6,852 nucleotides of DNA from Solidesulfovibrio magneticus (lineage in GTDB: Bacteria > Desulfobacterota > Desulfovibrionia > Desulfovibrionales > Desulfovibrionaceae). Positions 1-5,619 of this stretch are shown piece by piece (the stretch's first letter is position 1; the number at the start of each line of letters is the position of its first letter). The stretch covers positions 1 through 6,852 of the forward strand of contig DLGG01000113.1 of assembly GCA_002482565.1 (NCBI GenBank), given 5' to 3'. Position numbers and translations under genes: made by a program. The notes beneath the pieces were generated by a model. That model had not been told where the DNA came from, made no database searches, and saw only the letters and a list, made by a program, of their open reading frames with translations.

Positions 1-1076
1 GGACGGCGGTCCGGGGCGCACAGCACGAGCAGCCCGGAAGCCGAGCAGCCGTAGACCGCGCTGCCCGGCACGTCAGCCAACGAAAAGGCCCCGGACACCA
101 CCCGCGCCCCGCCGCTGGGCGCGGGGCGGACCTTGCGGGCCAGCAGGAAGGACAGGCTCAGGCGCTCCTTGCCCAGGCCGGCCCGCTCGGAAAAGGCGGT
201 CAGCCAACGGGGCGCGCCGGCCGGCGGCATGGTGAAATGACACCAGGCCCGGGTGCGCCCGGCCAGGAGCACGCATTCCTCGCGGTGGGGACAGGGCGCG
301 GATATATCCATGTCCATCTCGACAAACGCCTGGCGCATGCCCAGCAGGCAGCGCCAGCCCAGGCGCGTGCCGGGCTCGACCACCAGGACCCGGCCGCCGG
401 GCACGAGGCTTTCGGAAAGCTGGGCGGCCACGCGCTCCATGCGCTCGTCCAGCGGTTCGCGGACCTTGCCGGCCAGCTCGTTGGCCACGTTGACCATGGC
501 CACGAGATCGGCTCCGTCGGTCAATCCCTGCCAGTATTCGCCCCGGGTGACGCGGATGCGCCAGGGCGCGTCCGGGCGGGTGGGGTCGAAGCCGGCCAGC
601 TCGGCAAAAAGGGCCAGCCCCAGTTCCAGGGCCCGCTTGGAGCGGTCCACGCAGGTGATGCGCAGTCGCCGCTTGCGCAGATCGGGCCGCGACAGCCACA
701 GGGCCTGGATGAAGGTCAGGGGGCCGCTGCCCAGGTCGCAGACCACCCCGTCGTCGGGGATGTCGAGGTCGAGGCCGGGAAGCAGGCGCGACAGGCGCAC
801 GAGGTTCCAGGGCAGGTAATACCAGAGATAGGCCGACAGCACCTTCGGGTCGCTGAGATACCCGGGCCGAGGGCCGCCTTCGCGCTCGGCGGTCAGCGAC
901 AGGGACAGCTCGCGCACGACCTTGGGCAGTTCGCGCACCAGACCCGGGCGCAGGGGCAGGACCTTTCGCAGCAGTTCGGGATAGGCTTCGAGCCGGGCGC
1001 GGACGTCCGGGGCCAGGGGCGCAAGCAGGCGCTTGGCGCCGGGACGAGCCGGCGCGGCGGCGGCGTCAAGGGACAT
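1..1076 (-). CDS. Rsm22-family small-ribosomal-subunit methyltransferase-like protein (partial, C-terminus cut off by window edge)
   Basis: An uninterrupted minus-strand frame runs from ATG 1076-1074 to the window edge: 358 codons with no stop, so the C-terminus is missing. The visible part has a helical N-terminus and then a Rossmann-type SAM-binding motif I (VCDLGSGPLTF, residues 112-122). An acidic strand end (CVDRSK, 142-147) and a motif-IV-like stretch (MVNVANELAG, 194-203) follow, then VVEPGTRLGWR (232-242). A Cys cluster follows: C262-P-H, C268 and W278-C279-H-F, with C344 and C353 further on. The CPH...C...WCHF pattern is a hallmark of Rsm22/METTL17 proteins, whose mitochondrial members associate with the small ribosomal subunit and are reported to bind a [4Fe-4S] cluster. 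Bacterial function is less clear. The start overlaps the upstream gene's stop by 11 bases. A modest SD (AGGA, 12 bases upstream) suggests translational coupling. A generic methyltransferase is the alternative. Confidence 0.82.
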   Translation of the reverse strand, partial: MSLDAAAAPARPGAKRLLAPLAPDVRARLEAYPELLRKVLPLRPGLVRELPKVVRELSLSLTAEREGGPRPGYLSDPKVLSAYLWYYLPWNLVRLSRLLPGLDLDIPDDGVVCDLGSGPLTFIQALWLSRPDLRKRRLRITCVDRSKRALELGLALFAELAGFDPTRPDAPWRIRVTRGEYWQGLTDGADLVAMVNVANELAGKVREPLDERMERVAAQLSESLVPGGRVLVVEPGTRLGWRCLLGMRQAFVEMDMDISAPCPHREECVLLAGRTRAWCHFTMPPAGAPRWLTAFSERAGLGKERLSLSFLLARKVRPAPSGGARVVSGAFSLADVPGSAVYGCSASGLLVLCAPDRR

Positions 1077-2628
1077 AGGAAAAAACCATCCTTTGGATGA
1101 AGGCCTCGCCGGAATCGGCGGCGTCGACCAGGGGAACGAGTGTGGTGCGGGCGGCAAGCCCGGCCGCCTGGCGGCGGCTTGGGGCGTCGGCCAGAAACAG
1201 CGCCGCGCCGGCCAGGGACAGGTTGCCGGCCACATGGGCGCGCCCGGCCAGTCCGGGCGGCAGAAAGCCGAGGGTTTCGAGATCGGCCGGCGATACGGCC
1301 GCGCCGAACGCCCCGGCCAGATGGACCGAGGCCAGATCGGCCGTGGCCAGGCCGGCGGCGGCCAGAAGCGCCGAAACGGCCAGATTGCAGGCCGCCTTGA
1401 CCTTGAGCAATTCCTCGACGTCGCCGGCCGGCAGCCGGCAGCCGGCGGTTTCGAAATACGGTTCGCCGTGGGCGCGTCCGACCTGGGCGGCCAGACGCCG
1501 GCCAAGCGGAGTCGCGGCCGGGGTTGTAGCGAATCGGCCGTCCACGTCAAGGATTTGCTGCTCGACCAGTCGCGCGGTCAAGGACAGATAGCCCGGTCCG
1601 GCAATGCCGCGCGGCGCTCCGGCGTGGTCGGGGTCGAAAAATTCCGGCACGATGCCGGCAGGCGTCAGTTCGAATGCCACGGCCACCCCCGGCCCGGCCA
1701 TGGCCCCCTGGGACAGGCCCACGCCTTCCAGGGCCGGCCCCAGCGGGGCGCTGGCGGCCAGATAGCGGTCCGGGGAAAGGGCCAGCACCAGTTCGGCGTT
1801 GGTGCCCAGATCGGCCAGCAAAAAGGGATAGGCCGGCGCTTGCCGCACCAGGGCGGTCAGGCCGGCGGCGATGTCGGCCCCGACAAAAGGACCGAAAAGC
1901 GGCGGCACATAGGCCGGCGGCAGGCCGGGAGCAAGGCGTTCCAGACTGTCGCCGCGCCACGACAGGCCGTAGGGCGCATGGGCCAAACCGTCCAAGGGCT
2001 TATCGCACAAAATCGACATCATAACGGAATTGCCGGCCACGCACAGGGCGACGAGCCTGGGGCCGGCCGGGGCGGCCAGTCGCCGCAGCTCGTCCACGAC
2101 CAGCCGGCGCAGATAATCGCCGCCGCCGGGTTCCAGGGCAAAGGCCAAGCGCGAGACCACCTCGGCCCCGGCTCCGAGCTGGGGATTGACCCCGCGCCCC
2201 TCGGCCGCCACCATGCCGTCGGCCAGGGACACCAGCCGCCAGGCCAGGCCGGTGGTGCCGAGGTCCACGGCCAGGCCCAGGGGACCCTCGCCGGCCGCCT
2301 CGGGCGGCGGCGAAACAGCAGGCGGGCTCGTGGCAGCCGCGCTCTCGGGCAGTTCCAGACGTTCGCCGCCCCGGATCGGATGCAGGCAGGCCAAGCGCCA
2401 GCCGGCGGCCAATTCGTCCGGGGACAGGCGACGCAGCTCGGCCGGCAGGGGCAGCGGCGCATCGGCCACGAAACGCGCCCGGCAGCGGCCGCAACGTCCC
2501 AGGCCGGCGCACAGGGGCACGCCCACGAAAAAGCCGGCCCGGAAAAGCGCCCGGGCCAAGGTGTCGCCGGGACGGGCCGTCACTGCCCGCTGTCCGCCCG
2601 GCCCGACAAGAAAAAAAATGTTCGCCAT
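1066..2628 (-). CDS. [2Fe-2S] ferredoxin-ASKHA ATPase, RACo-like (DUF4445) corrinoid-protein activator
   Basis: The protein has 520 residues. Residues 1-90 form a plant-type [2Fe-2S] ferredoxin domain with cluster cysteines C40, C46, C49 and C81 (C-x5-C-x2-C...C). A Pro/Ala-rich linker (about 94-115) leads to an actin-like ATPase domain. Its markers are phosphate-1 DLGTTG (122-127), GNSVMM (199-204), FVGADIAAG (248-256), a second DLGTNAE (273-279), EGVGLSQGAMAGPG (301-314) and LAGAFG (437-442). This is the architecture of RACo/RamA-type reductive activators, which use ATP to drive electrons onto Co(II) corrinoid proteins and restore Co(I). The length is somewhat below the roughly 600 residues of classical RACo. 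No corrinoid methyltransferase is in view, so the partner is unknown; a MetH lacking its reactivation domain is one possibility. ATG 2628 is the only usable start, because an in-frame TAA lies at 2700-2698. Its SD is weak. It leads a two-gene operon with the Rsm22-like gene. Confidence 0.85.
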   Translation of the reverse strand: MANIFFLVGPGGQRAVTARPGDTLARALFRAGFFVGVPLCAGLGRCGRCRARFVADAPLPLPAELRRLSPDELAAGWRLACLHPIRGGERLELPESAAATSPPAVSPPPEAAGEGPLGLAVDLGTTGLAWRLVSLADGMVAAEGRGVNPQLGAGAEVVSRLAFALEPGGGDYLRRLVVDELRRLAAPAGPRLVALCVAGNSVMMSILCDKPLDGLAHAPYGLSWRGDSLERLAPGLPPAYVPPLFGPFVGADIAAGLTALVRQAPAYPFLLADLGTNAELVLALSPDRYLAASAPLGPALEGVGLSQGAMAGPGVAVAFELTPAGIVPEFFDPDHAGAPRGIAGPGYLSLTARLVEQQILDVDGRFATTPAATPLGRRLAAQVGRAHGEPYFETAGCRLPAGDVEELLKVKAACNLAVSALLAAAGLATADLASVHLAGAFGAAVSPADLETLGFLPPGLAGRAHVAGNLSLAGAALFLADAPSRRQAAGLAARTTLVPLVDAADSGEAFIQRMVFSYVP

Positions 2629-2665
2629 TTCCGCCGAGTGTTCCCCATTTCCGCTTCCCGGACAA

Positions 2666-2680
2666 GGCCCGGAAAGGGCC
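2666..2680. other. Short GC hairpin upstream of the ASKHA gene
   Basis: GGCCC (2666-2670) and GGGCC (2676-2680) form a perfect 5-bp stem with loop GGAAA, 38 bases before the ASKHA start codon. It would lie in the leader of the leftward transcript. It has no T-run on either side, so it is not an intrinsic terminator. Its role is unknown, and chance is possible at this GC content. Confidence 0.3.
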
Positions 2681-2693
2681 GGGAAGGAGATTT

Positions 2694-2708
2694 CAATTTA
2701 TTAAATTG
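2694..2708. promoter_or_regulatory. 15-bp perfect palindrome, candidate operator in a divergent promoter region
   Basis: CAATTTA (2694-2700) and TAAATTG (2702-2708) are exact reverse complements around a single central T. The site sits in a conspicuously AT-rich island (about 2688-2760) inside otherwise GC-rich DNA, between the divergent ASKHA and NlpC/P60 genes. It abuts the minus-strand -35-like TTGACA and ends 11 bases before the plus-strand TTGACG. That geometry fits an operator for a dimeric regulator. No regulator gene is visible nearby, and the palindrome could also just be part of AT-rich promoter DNA. Confidence 0.4.
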
Positions 2709-2712
2709 TCAA
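2707..2712 (-). promoter_or_regulatory. Consensus -35-like hexamer TTGACA facing the ASKHA gene
   Basis: Read on the minus strand, 2712-2707 is a perfect TTGACA oriented toward the ASKHA-Rsm22 operon. It lies back-to-back with the plus-strand TTGACG, seven bases apart. No convincing -10 hexamer lies 16-18 bases downstream (CTCCTT occupies that place). It is therefore either an activator-dependent or alternative-sigma promoter element, or a chance match. Confidence 0.25.
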
Positions 2713-2719
2713 AATAACC

Positions 2720-2748
2720 TTGACGCGGATTTTTGAAGCTTTTAAACG
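2720..2748 (+). promoter_or_regulatory. Candidate sigma70-type promoter for the NlpC/P60 - L,D-transpeptidase genes
   Basis: A -35-like TTGACG (2720-2725, 5 of 6 to consensus) is followed after 17 bases by TAAACG (2743-2748), a weak -10 (3 of 6). The spacing is ideal, and the surroundings are the only AT-rich stretch upstream of the gene. Transcription starting near 2755 would give a leader of about 160 bases. The weak -10 keeps confidence low; TTTAAA (2741-2746) is an alternative hexamer at poorer spacing. Confidence 0.35.
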
Positions 2749-2774
2749 GGACTCTACCTTTCGAAACTGTATCC

Positions 2775-2877
2775 GGCGATGCAAACGAAAATATCGTCCT
2801 GGTGGACCAGTCAAACGGTCCACGCTTCGAGGCGATCAGCGGCCCCACGAAACCGAAAGGTTTATGCGGAAACGTGG
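2775..2877 (+). ncRNA. Candidate structured 5' leader RNA upstream of the NlpC/P60 lipoprotein gene
   Basis: Four possible hairpins follow one another. (1) GGCGAT (2775-2780) pairs with ATCGTC (2793-2798), with one G-U, closing an A-rich 12-base loop. (2) GTGGACC (2802-2808) pairs perfectly with GGTCCAC (2817-2823) around an 8-base A-rich loop. (3) CGCT/GGCG (about 2823-2834) forms a short stem. (4) CCACG (2845-2849) pairs with CGTGG (2873-2877), enclosing AAACC-GAAA-GGTTT (2850-2863), a stem capped by a GNRA tetraloop. The nine-base word AGCGGCCCC occurs at 2838 and again at 2879. The SD follows 27 bases after the last stem. It matches no riboswitch family I can recognise. A cis-regulatory leader is inference; coding use is unlikely given its codon pattern. 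Confidence 0.35.
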
Positions 2878-2903
2878 AAGCGGCCCCGGCCGGCAACTCC
2901 AGC

Positions 2904-2912
2904 AAGGAGGAA
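2904..2912 (+). promoter_or_regulatory. Strong ribosome binding site that fixes a TTG start
   Basis: AAGGAGGAA has its GGAGG core at 2906-2910, seven bases before TTG 2918-2920. It is the best Shine-Dalgarno in the window and selects this TTG over farther-upstream non-ATG starts in the same frame. Those upstream starts would put 66 extra, non-signal-like residues ahead of the lipoprotein signal peptide. Confidence 0.8.
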
Positions 2913-2917
2913 ACGTT

Positions 2918-3640
2918 TTGACCGACGCGCGCGCACACGCCAAAGGCCTAACCAAGCTCAAACCCTACGTCGTCATGGCGGTCCTGGCCCTCGCCCTGGC
3001 CGGGTGCACCTCGAAACCCAAAACCTACTCCTACAATTTCGAAGACTACCAGGGCTTTAACGCCAGCAACAAATTCCTGGTCGCTGGCGACCACGAAGCC
3101 CAGCTCATCGCCGCCGCCGAGAACAACCTCATCACCGGCAACCTGTTCGACCAGGGCGGCTCCACTCCGGCTCCGACCGCGACGCCGGCCCCACGGTTGC
3201 AGGCCGCGGCCTCGCCGGACAAGCTTTTAAGCGACAACCTTTTCGAGCTGACCACGGTGCAGCGCAAGGGCGGCGTCTACGACCGCATGTTGCGCACCGC
3301 CCATACCCAGCTCGGCACGCGCTACCGTTCCGGCGGCTGTGACCCCAACTCCGGATTCGACTGCTCCGGTTTCACCACCTGGGTCTTCAACCGCTACGGC
3401 ATCCATCTCCCCCGCTCATCCCGGGAGCAGTACCAGGTGGGTTCCATGGTGGCCAAAAACAATTTGCGCAAGGGCGATCTCGTCTTCTTCCGCTCCAAAC
3501 GGGGCGTCAATCACGTCGGCATCTATCTGGAAGACGGCAAGTTCATCCACAGCGCCAGCAGCGGCAAAAACGTCACCATCTCCCACCTCGAAGAAGATTA
3601 CTGGAGAACGCATTATGCGGGAGGCCGTCGGGTCTTCTAG
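2918..3640 (+). CDS. NlpC/P60-family cell-wall endopeptidase, lipoprotein
   Basis: The product is 240 residues from TTG 2918, chosen because a strong SD precedes it and it places the signal peptide at the N-terminus. Residues 1-29 form a lipoprotein signal (basic n-region, hydrophobic VVMAVLALALA). The lipobox is LAGC with lipidated Cys30 and Thr at +2, which predicts outer-membrane anchoring. A variable Pro/Ala/Thr-rich stretch (about 85-105) leads to a C-terminal NlpC/P60 papain-like domain. Catalytic Cys149 lies in FDCSGF, His199 in NHVGIYL, and the third polar residue His211 in FIHS. This layout resembles E. coli NlpC and MepS (Spr), which cleave peptide stems or cross-links in peptidoglycan; the exact bond cut here is inferred. 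The 3' end overlaps the SD-supported start of the next gene by 26 bases. The two form a probable cell-wall remodelling operon. Confidence 0.92.
   Translation: MTDARAHAKGLTKLKPYVVMAVLALALAGCTSKPKTYSYNFEDYQGFNASNKFLVAGDHEAQLIAAAENNLITGNLFDQGGSTPAPTATPAPRLQAAASPDKLLSDNLFELTTVQRKGGVYDRMLRTAHTQLGTRYRSGGCDPNSGFDCSGFTTWVFNRYGIHLPRSSREQYQVGSMVAKNNLRKGDLVFFRSKRGVNHVGIYLEDGKFIHSASSGKNVTISHLEEDYWRTHYAGGRRVF
3603..3607 (+). promoter_or_regulatory. Ribosome binding site supporting the upstream transpeptidase start
   Basis: GGAGA lies seven bases before ATG 3615-3617, inside the end of the NlpC/P60 gene. It favours ATG 3615 for the L,D-transpeptidase over ATG 3741, which has no recognisable SD. It also suggests coupling of the two genes' translation. 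Confidence 0.5.
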
Positions 3641-4667
3641 CGCCGTTCGCGGCGTGTCCTGCCCAAAGGCTCACAAAGCGGGTTTCCCTCGGACGGGAGG
3701 CCCGCTTTTTCGTCAGGCAGGCGTTTCCCGGGTCGGCCGTATGGCCGTAGCCGGGCTTTTGGCCGTTTTGCTGACCGCCGGGCTGCCGGGGCCGACCCTG
3801 GCGGCCAAGGACAAGCCGAGCCAGCCCGCCGCCGCCATGCCGGCCAAGGGTAAGCCCTTCTACGAGGCCGAAGCCGCCGCCGTGGCCGACGCCGCCGCGC
3901 GCCAGGAACTGCTTGAAGTCGGCCGGCAATTTGCCGAGGCGGTCACGGCCCGGACCATGGCCCGGTTTTCCGGCAAGGCCGGCCAGCGCCGTCTGGAACT
4001 CCTGAACGACCCCGGCCAAGCCTTCCGCGACGCCGCCCGGGCCGACGCCCTGGCCCGGCTCCAGGCGGCCAGCGCCGATCTCTCGGCCAGCCAGTATTTC
4101 GTCTACGCCGACCGCAATCCGGCCACCCAGCTGCTGCTTTTGGCCTACTACGACGCCGACGCCAAGCGCGTGGCCTTTGTCGGCGCGGATTTCATCTCCT
4201 CGGGCAAGCTGCGGCCCCGGGAGGACTCGTTTATCACGCCGGTGGGCGTGTTCGAGCATCTGCCCGAGAACTGGGGCTACCGGGCCGAGGGCACGAAAAA
4301 CAGCAAAGGCTGGCGCGGCCTTGGCGCGCGCGGCAGCCGGGTGTGGGATTTCGGCTACCAGCAGGCCCCGCGCCTGTTCCGCCAGGGCGTCTACGACAGC
4401 CAGATGCGCCTTTTAATGCACGCCACCGACCCGGACCAGGGCGAACCGCGCCTGGGCGGCCCGGACTCCAAGGGCTGCGTGCGGGTGTCGGCGGCGGCCA
4501 ACGCCTTTCTCGACAACCGCTCGATCCTCGACCGCCACTACGAACAGATCGCGGCTACGGACAAGGAACGCGACATGTGGCTTTTGCGCCGCGACCGCGC
4601 CCCGGTCTCCCATCCGGGCAGCTACCTCGTGGTCGGCGATTCGGCCCAGGGCAGCGCCTCGAACTAG
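3615..4667 (+). CDS. Exported YkuD-type L,D-transpeptidase-like protein (start uncertain: ATG 3615 or ATG 3741)
   Basis: From ATG 3615 the product has 350 residues; from ATG 3741 it has 308. A hydrophobic export segment (MAVAGLLAVLLTAGLPG, 43-59) is followed by a plausible signal-peptidase site (TLA-AK, about 63-65). An Ala-rich helical region (about 75-160) comes next. The YkuD catalytic region is at the C-terminus: H269 in MHATDP and C288 in DSKGCVRVS, 19 residues apart. YkuD enzymes link or trim peptidoglycan stems through an acyl-enzyme on this Cys. The usual SHGC motif reads SKGC here; I recall related proteobacterial proteins with the same variant. The first 42 residues from ATG 3615 look unlike coding sequence and overlie a terminator hairpin, so ATG 3741 may be the true start. 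However, the upstream start has the only SD and keeps the Arg residues ahead of the signal helix. Confidence 0.82.
   Translation: MREAVGSSSAVRGVSCPKAHKAGFPRTGGPLFRQAGVSRVGRMAVAGLLAVLLTAGLPGPTLAAKDKPSQPAAAMPAKGKPFYEAEAAAVADAAARQELLEVGRQFAEAVTARTMARFSGKAGQRRLELLNDPGQAFRDAARADALARLQAASADLSASQYFVYADRNPATQLLLLAYYDADAKRVAFVGADFISSGKLRPREDSFITPVGVFEHLPENWGYRAEGTKNSKGWRGLGARGSRVWDFGYQQAPRLFRQGVYDSQMRLLMHATDPDQGEPRLGGPDSKGCVRVSAAANAFLDNRSILDRHYEQIAATDKERDMWLLRRDRAPVSHPGSYLVVGDSAQGSASN
3675..3710 (+). terminator. Intrinsic terminator between (or within the 5' end of) the cell-wall genes
   Basis: AAAGCGGG (3675-3682) pairs perfectly with CCCGCTTT (3701-3708), and the transcript then ends in TTTTT (3706-3710). 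The interior can add a CCTC/GAGG stem. The structure starts 35 bases after the NlpC/P60 stop, the normal place for that gene's terminator. It lies inside the transpeptidase frame if translation begins at ATG 3615, and only 30 bases before ATG 3741. The five-T tract is short, so partial readthrough is plausible. Confidence 0.7.
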
Positions 4668-4708
4668 CGTGACGCCCTTCCCTTAGGCCATACTGCCGGG
4701 GATGCGCC

Positions 4709-5497
4709 CTAGGAGGCCTCAAACACCTCCCCCGGCTCGGGCAGAAACGCCCGGATCGAGGCGTCGGCAAGCCCCCGGCGGATGGCGTCGCCGCGTTCCC
4801 GGCGCACCTCGCGCCGCACATGGACAACGGCCAACGCCTCCACCCAGGCCGCTTCGGCCGCTTCCACGGCCTCGGGCACCGAGCCATGGCCGGGAACCCC
4901 AGCCTCCAGGCCGTAAGCCTCCAGCACGGCCAGGGAACAGCCCGAGGCCAGTTCCAGCCCCTTGGCCGTCATCGGCCCGTCGCCGCCGTAAAAAAGCGCC
5001 CCAAGGCGCGTTTCGAGGCGCAGCCCCAGACACGGCGCGCCGTGCCCGGTCAACTCCGCCCGAGCGCCAAAGCCGGCCAGCTCGAAAGCCTCGCCCGGCC
5101 TAGCCTCGATCCCGACAATCTCGAAAGACAGCTTCTCCCGCAGATTCGGATAGGCCAAATCCAGGGCGGCCAAGACCTTGGCCGCCACGCCGGCCCCGCC
5201 GTGGACGCGCAGCGGCCGTGAGCGCCCCTGCTCGTGGAGCCGGGCCACCAACCAGGGCAGGCCCAGGAAATGGTCGCCGTGGAAATGGGATATCCAGACC
5301 GCGTCCGGCCCGTCCTGGCGGTCGGCCGGCGCAATGGCCGGGCAGGCGAAAAACGCCGCGGCCGCCGTGAAGCCGCAGTCCAGAAGTACTGTGCGCCGGG
5401 TCTCGCCGCTCAGACCGACCAGGCCGGCCACGAACAGACTCGTGTTGGCCAGCCCTTCGTCAAACGCCTCGCCCACGCCCACAAAAACCACCCGCAT
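4709..5497 (-). CDS. Metallo-beta-lactamase-fold hydrolase (RNase Z-like subgroup)
   Basis: The product is 262 residues from ATG 5497-5495, preceded by GGAGG nine bases upstream. An in-frame TTG at 5515 sits before that SD and is not favoured. The MBL zinc ligands are all present: SHFHGDHFLGLP (70-81) gives H71, H73, D75 and H76, then H152 in TGHG, D173 in YGGDG, and H204 in PGHGS. H226 (VVHVR) is an extra His near the C-terminus. The N-terminal VGVGEAFDEGLANTS resembles the substrate-facing start of ribonuclease Z and cAMP-phosphodiesterase-like members. I cannot see enough to assign tRNA 3'-processing, so the substrate is unknown. No signal peptide is visible, so the protein is cytoplasmic. 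The gene converges on the transpeptidase gene across a 41-base gap without a clear terminator, and is divergent from the acyltransferase gene. Confidence 0.87.
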   Translation of the reverse strand: MRVVFVGVGEAFDEGLANTSLFVAGLVGLSGETRRTVLLDCGFTAAAAFFACPAIAPADRQDGPDAVWISHFHGDHFLGLPWLVARLHEQGRSRPLRVHGGAGVAAKVLAALDLAYPNLREKLSFEIVGIEARPGEAFELAGFGARAELTGHGAPCLGLRLETRLGALFYGGDGPMTAKGLELASGCSLAVLEAYGLEAGVPGHGSVPEAVEAAEAAWVEALAVVHVRREVRRERGDAIRRGLADASIRAFLPEPGEVFEAS

Positions 5498-5506
5498 GAC
5501 CGACAA

Positions 5507-5511
5507 CCTCC
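5507..5511 (-). promoter_or_regulatory. Ribosome binding site of the MBL-fold hydrolase gene
   Basis: On the minus strand GGAGG lies nine bases before ATG 5497-5495. It decides the start in favour of this ATG rather than the in-frame TTG six codons upstream, which overlaps the far side of the SD. Confidence 0.7.
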
Positions 5512-5565
5512 GCAACCTTGCAATATTTTCCGCTTTTCGCCAAAGTCATGCGACTCTAACGCCCC

Positions 5566-5587
5566 GCGCGCCGTAGGCCCGGCGCGC
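5566..5587. other. Strong GC hairpin in the divergent MBL/acyltransferase intergenic region
   Basis: GCGCGCCG (5566-5573) and CGGCGCGC (5580-5587) form a perfect 8-bp stem around the loop TAGGCC, 32 bases before the acyltransferase ATG. No T-run follows on either strand, so it is not a standard intrinsic terminator. It may be an operator for a dimeric regulator or a leader hairpin limiting access to the ribosome binding site. No promoter hexamers of good quality are visible in the 122-base gap, although its 5518-5547 part is AT-richer. Confidence 0.45.
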
Positions 5588-5619
5588 CCGTCGCACCCCA
5601 AACAGCAAAGGAAGCCCTC

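Noticed and set aside
237..1100. Plus-strand open frames opposite the Rsm22-like gene
   Set aside because: The products are compositionally biased and lack motifs. The minus-strand frame has SAM-binding and Cys motifs and is open to the window edge.
1033..2736. Long plus-strand open frame antisense to the ASKHA gene
   Set aside because: Its translation is a Gly/Gln/Arg-rich low-complexity protein with no domain, as expected opposite a high-GC gene. The minus-strand frame carries clear ferredoxin and ASKHA motifs.
2771..2870. c-di-GMP (GEMM-I) riboswitch
   Set aside because: The GCAAAC loop and GAAA tetraloop are superficially similar, but the second conserved strand (GACGCAAAGCC type) and the junction arrangement are absent.
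2720..2917. N-terminal extension of the NlpC/P60 protein into the upstream region
   Set aside because: It would bury a clear lipoprotein signal peptide 66 residues inside the protein and ignore the strong SD at 2904-2912.
2733..2921. 62-residue leader ORF ending in TGA that overlaps the NlpC/P60 TTG start
   Set aside because: The overlap looks like translational coupling, but the TTG start has no SD and would lie upstream of the likely transcription start. Codon use lacks the GC3 bias of neighbouring genes.
4668..4708. Bidirectional terminator between the convergent transpeptidase and MBL genes
   Set aside because: I found no stem of useful length with a T-run on either strand in this gap.
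5498..5547. Sigma70 promoters in the divergent MBL/acyltransferase gap (TTGCAA at 5518-5523 on plus; ATGACT on minus)
   Set aside because: The matching -10 hexamers at 16-18 bases have only about three of six matches, so the call is not supportable.
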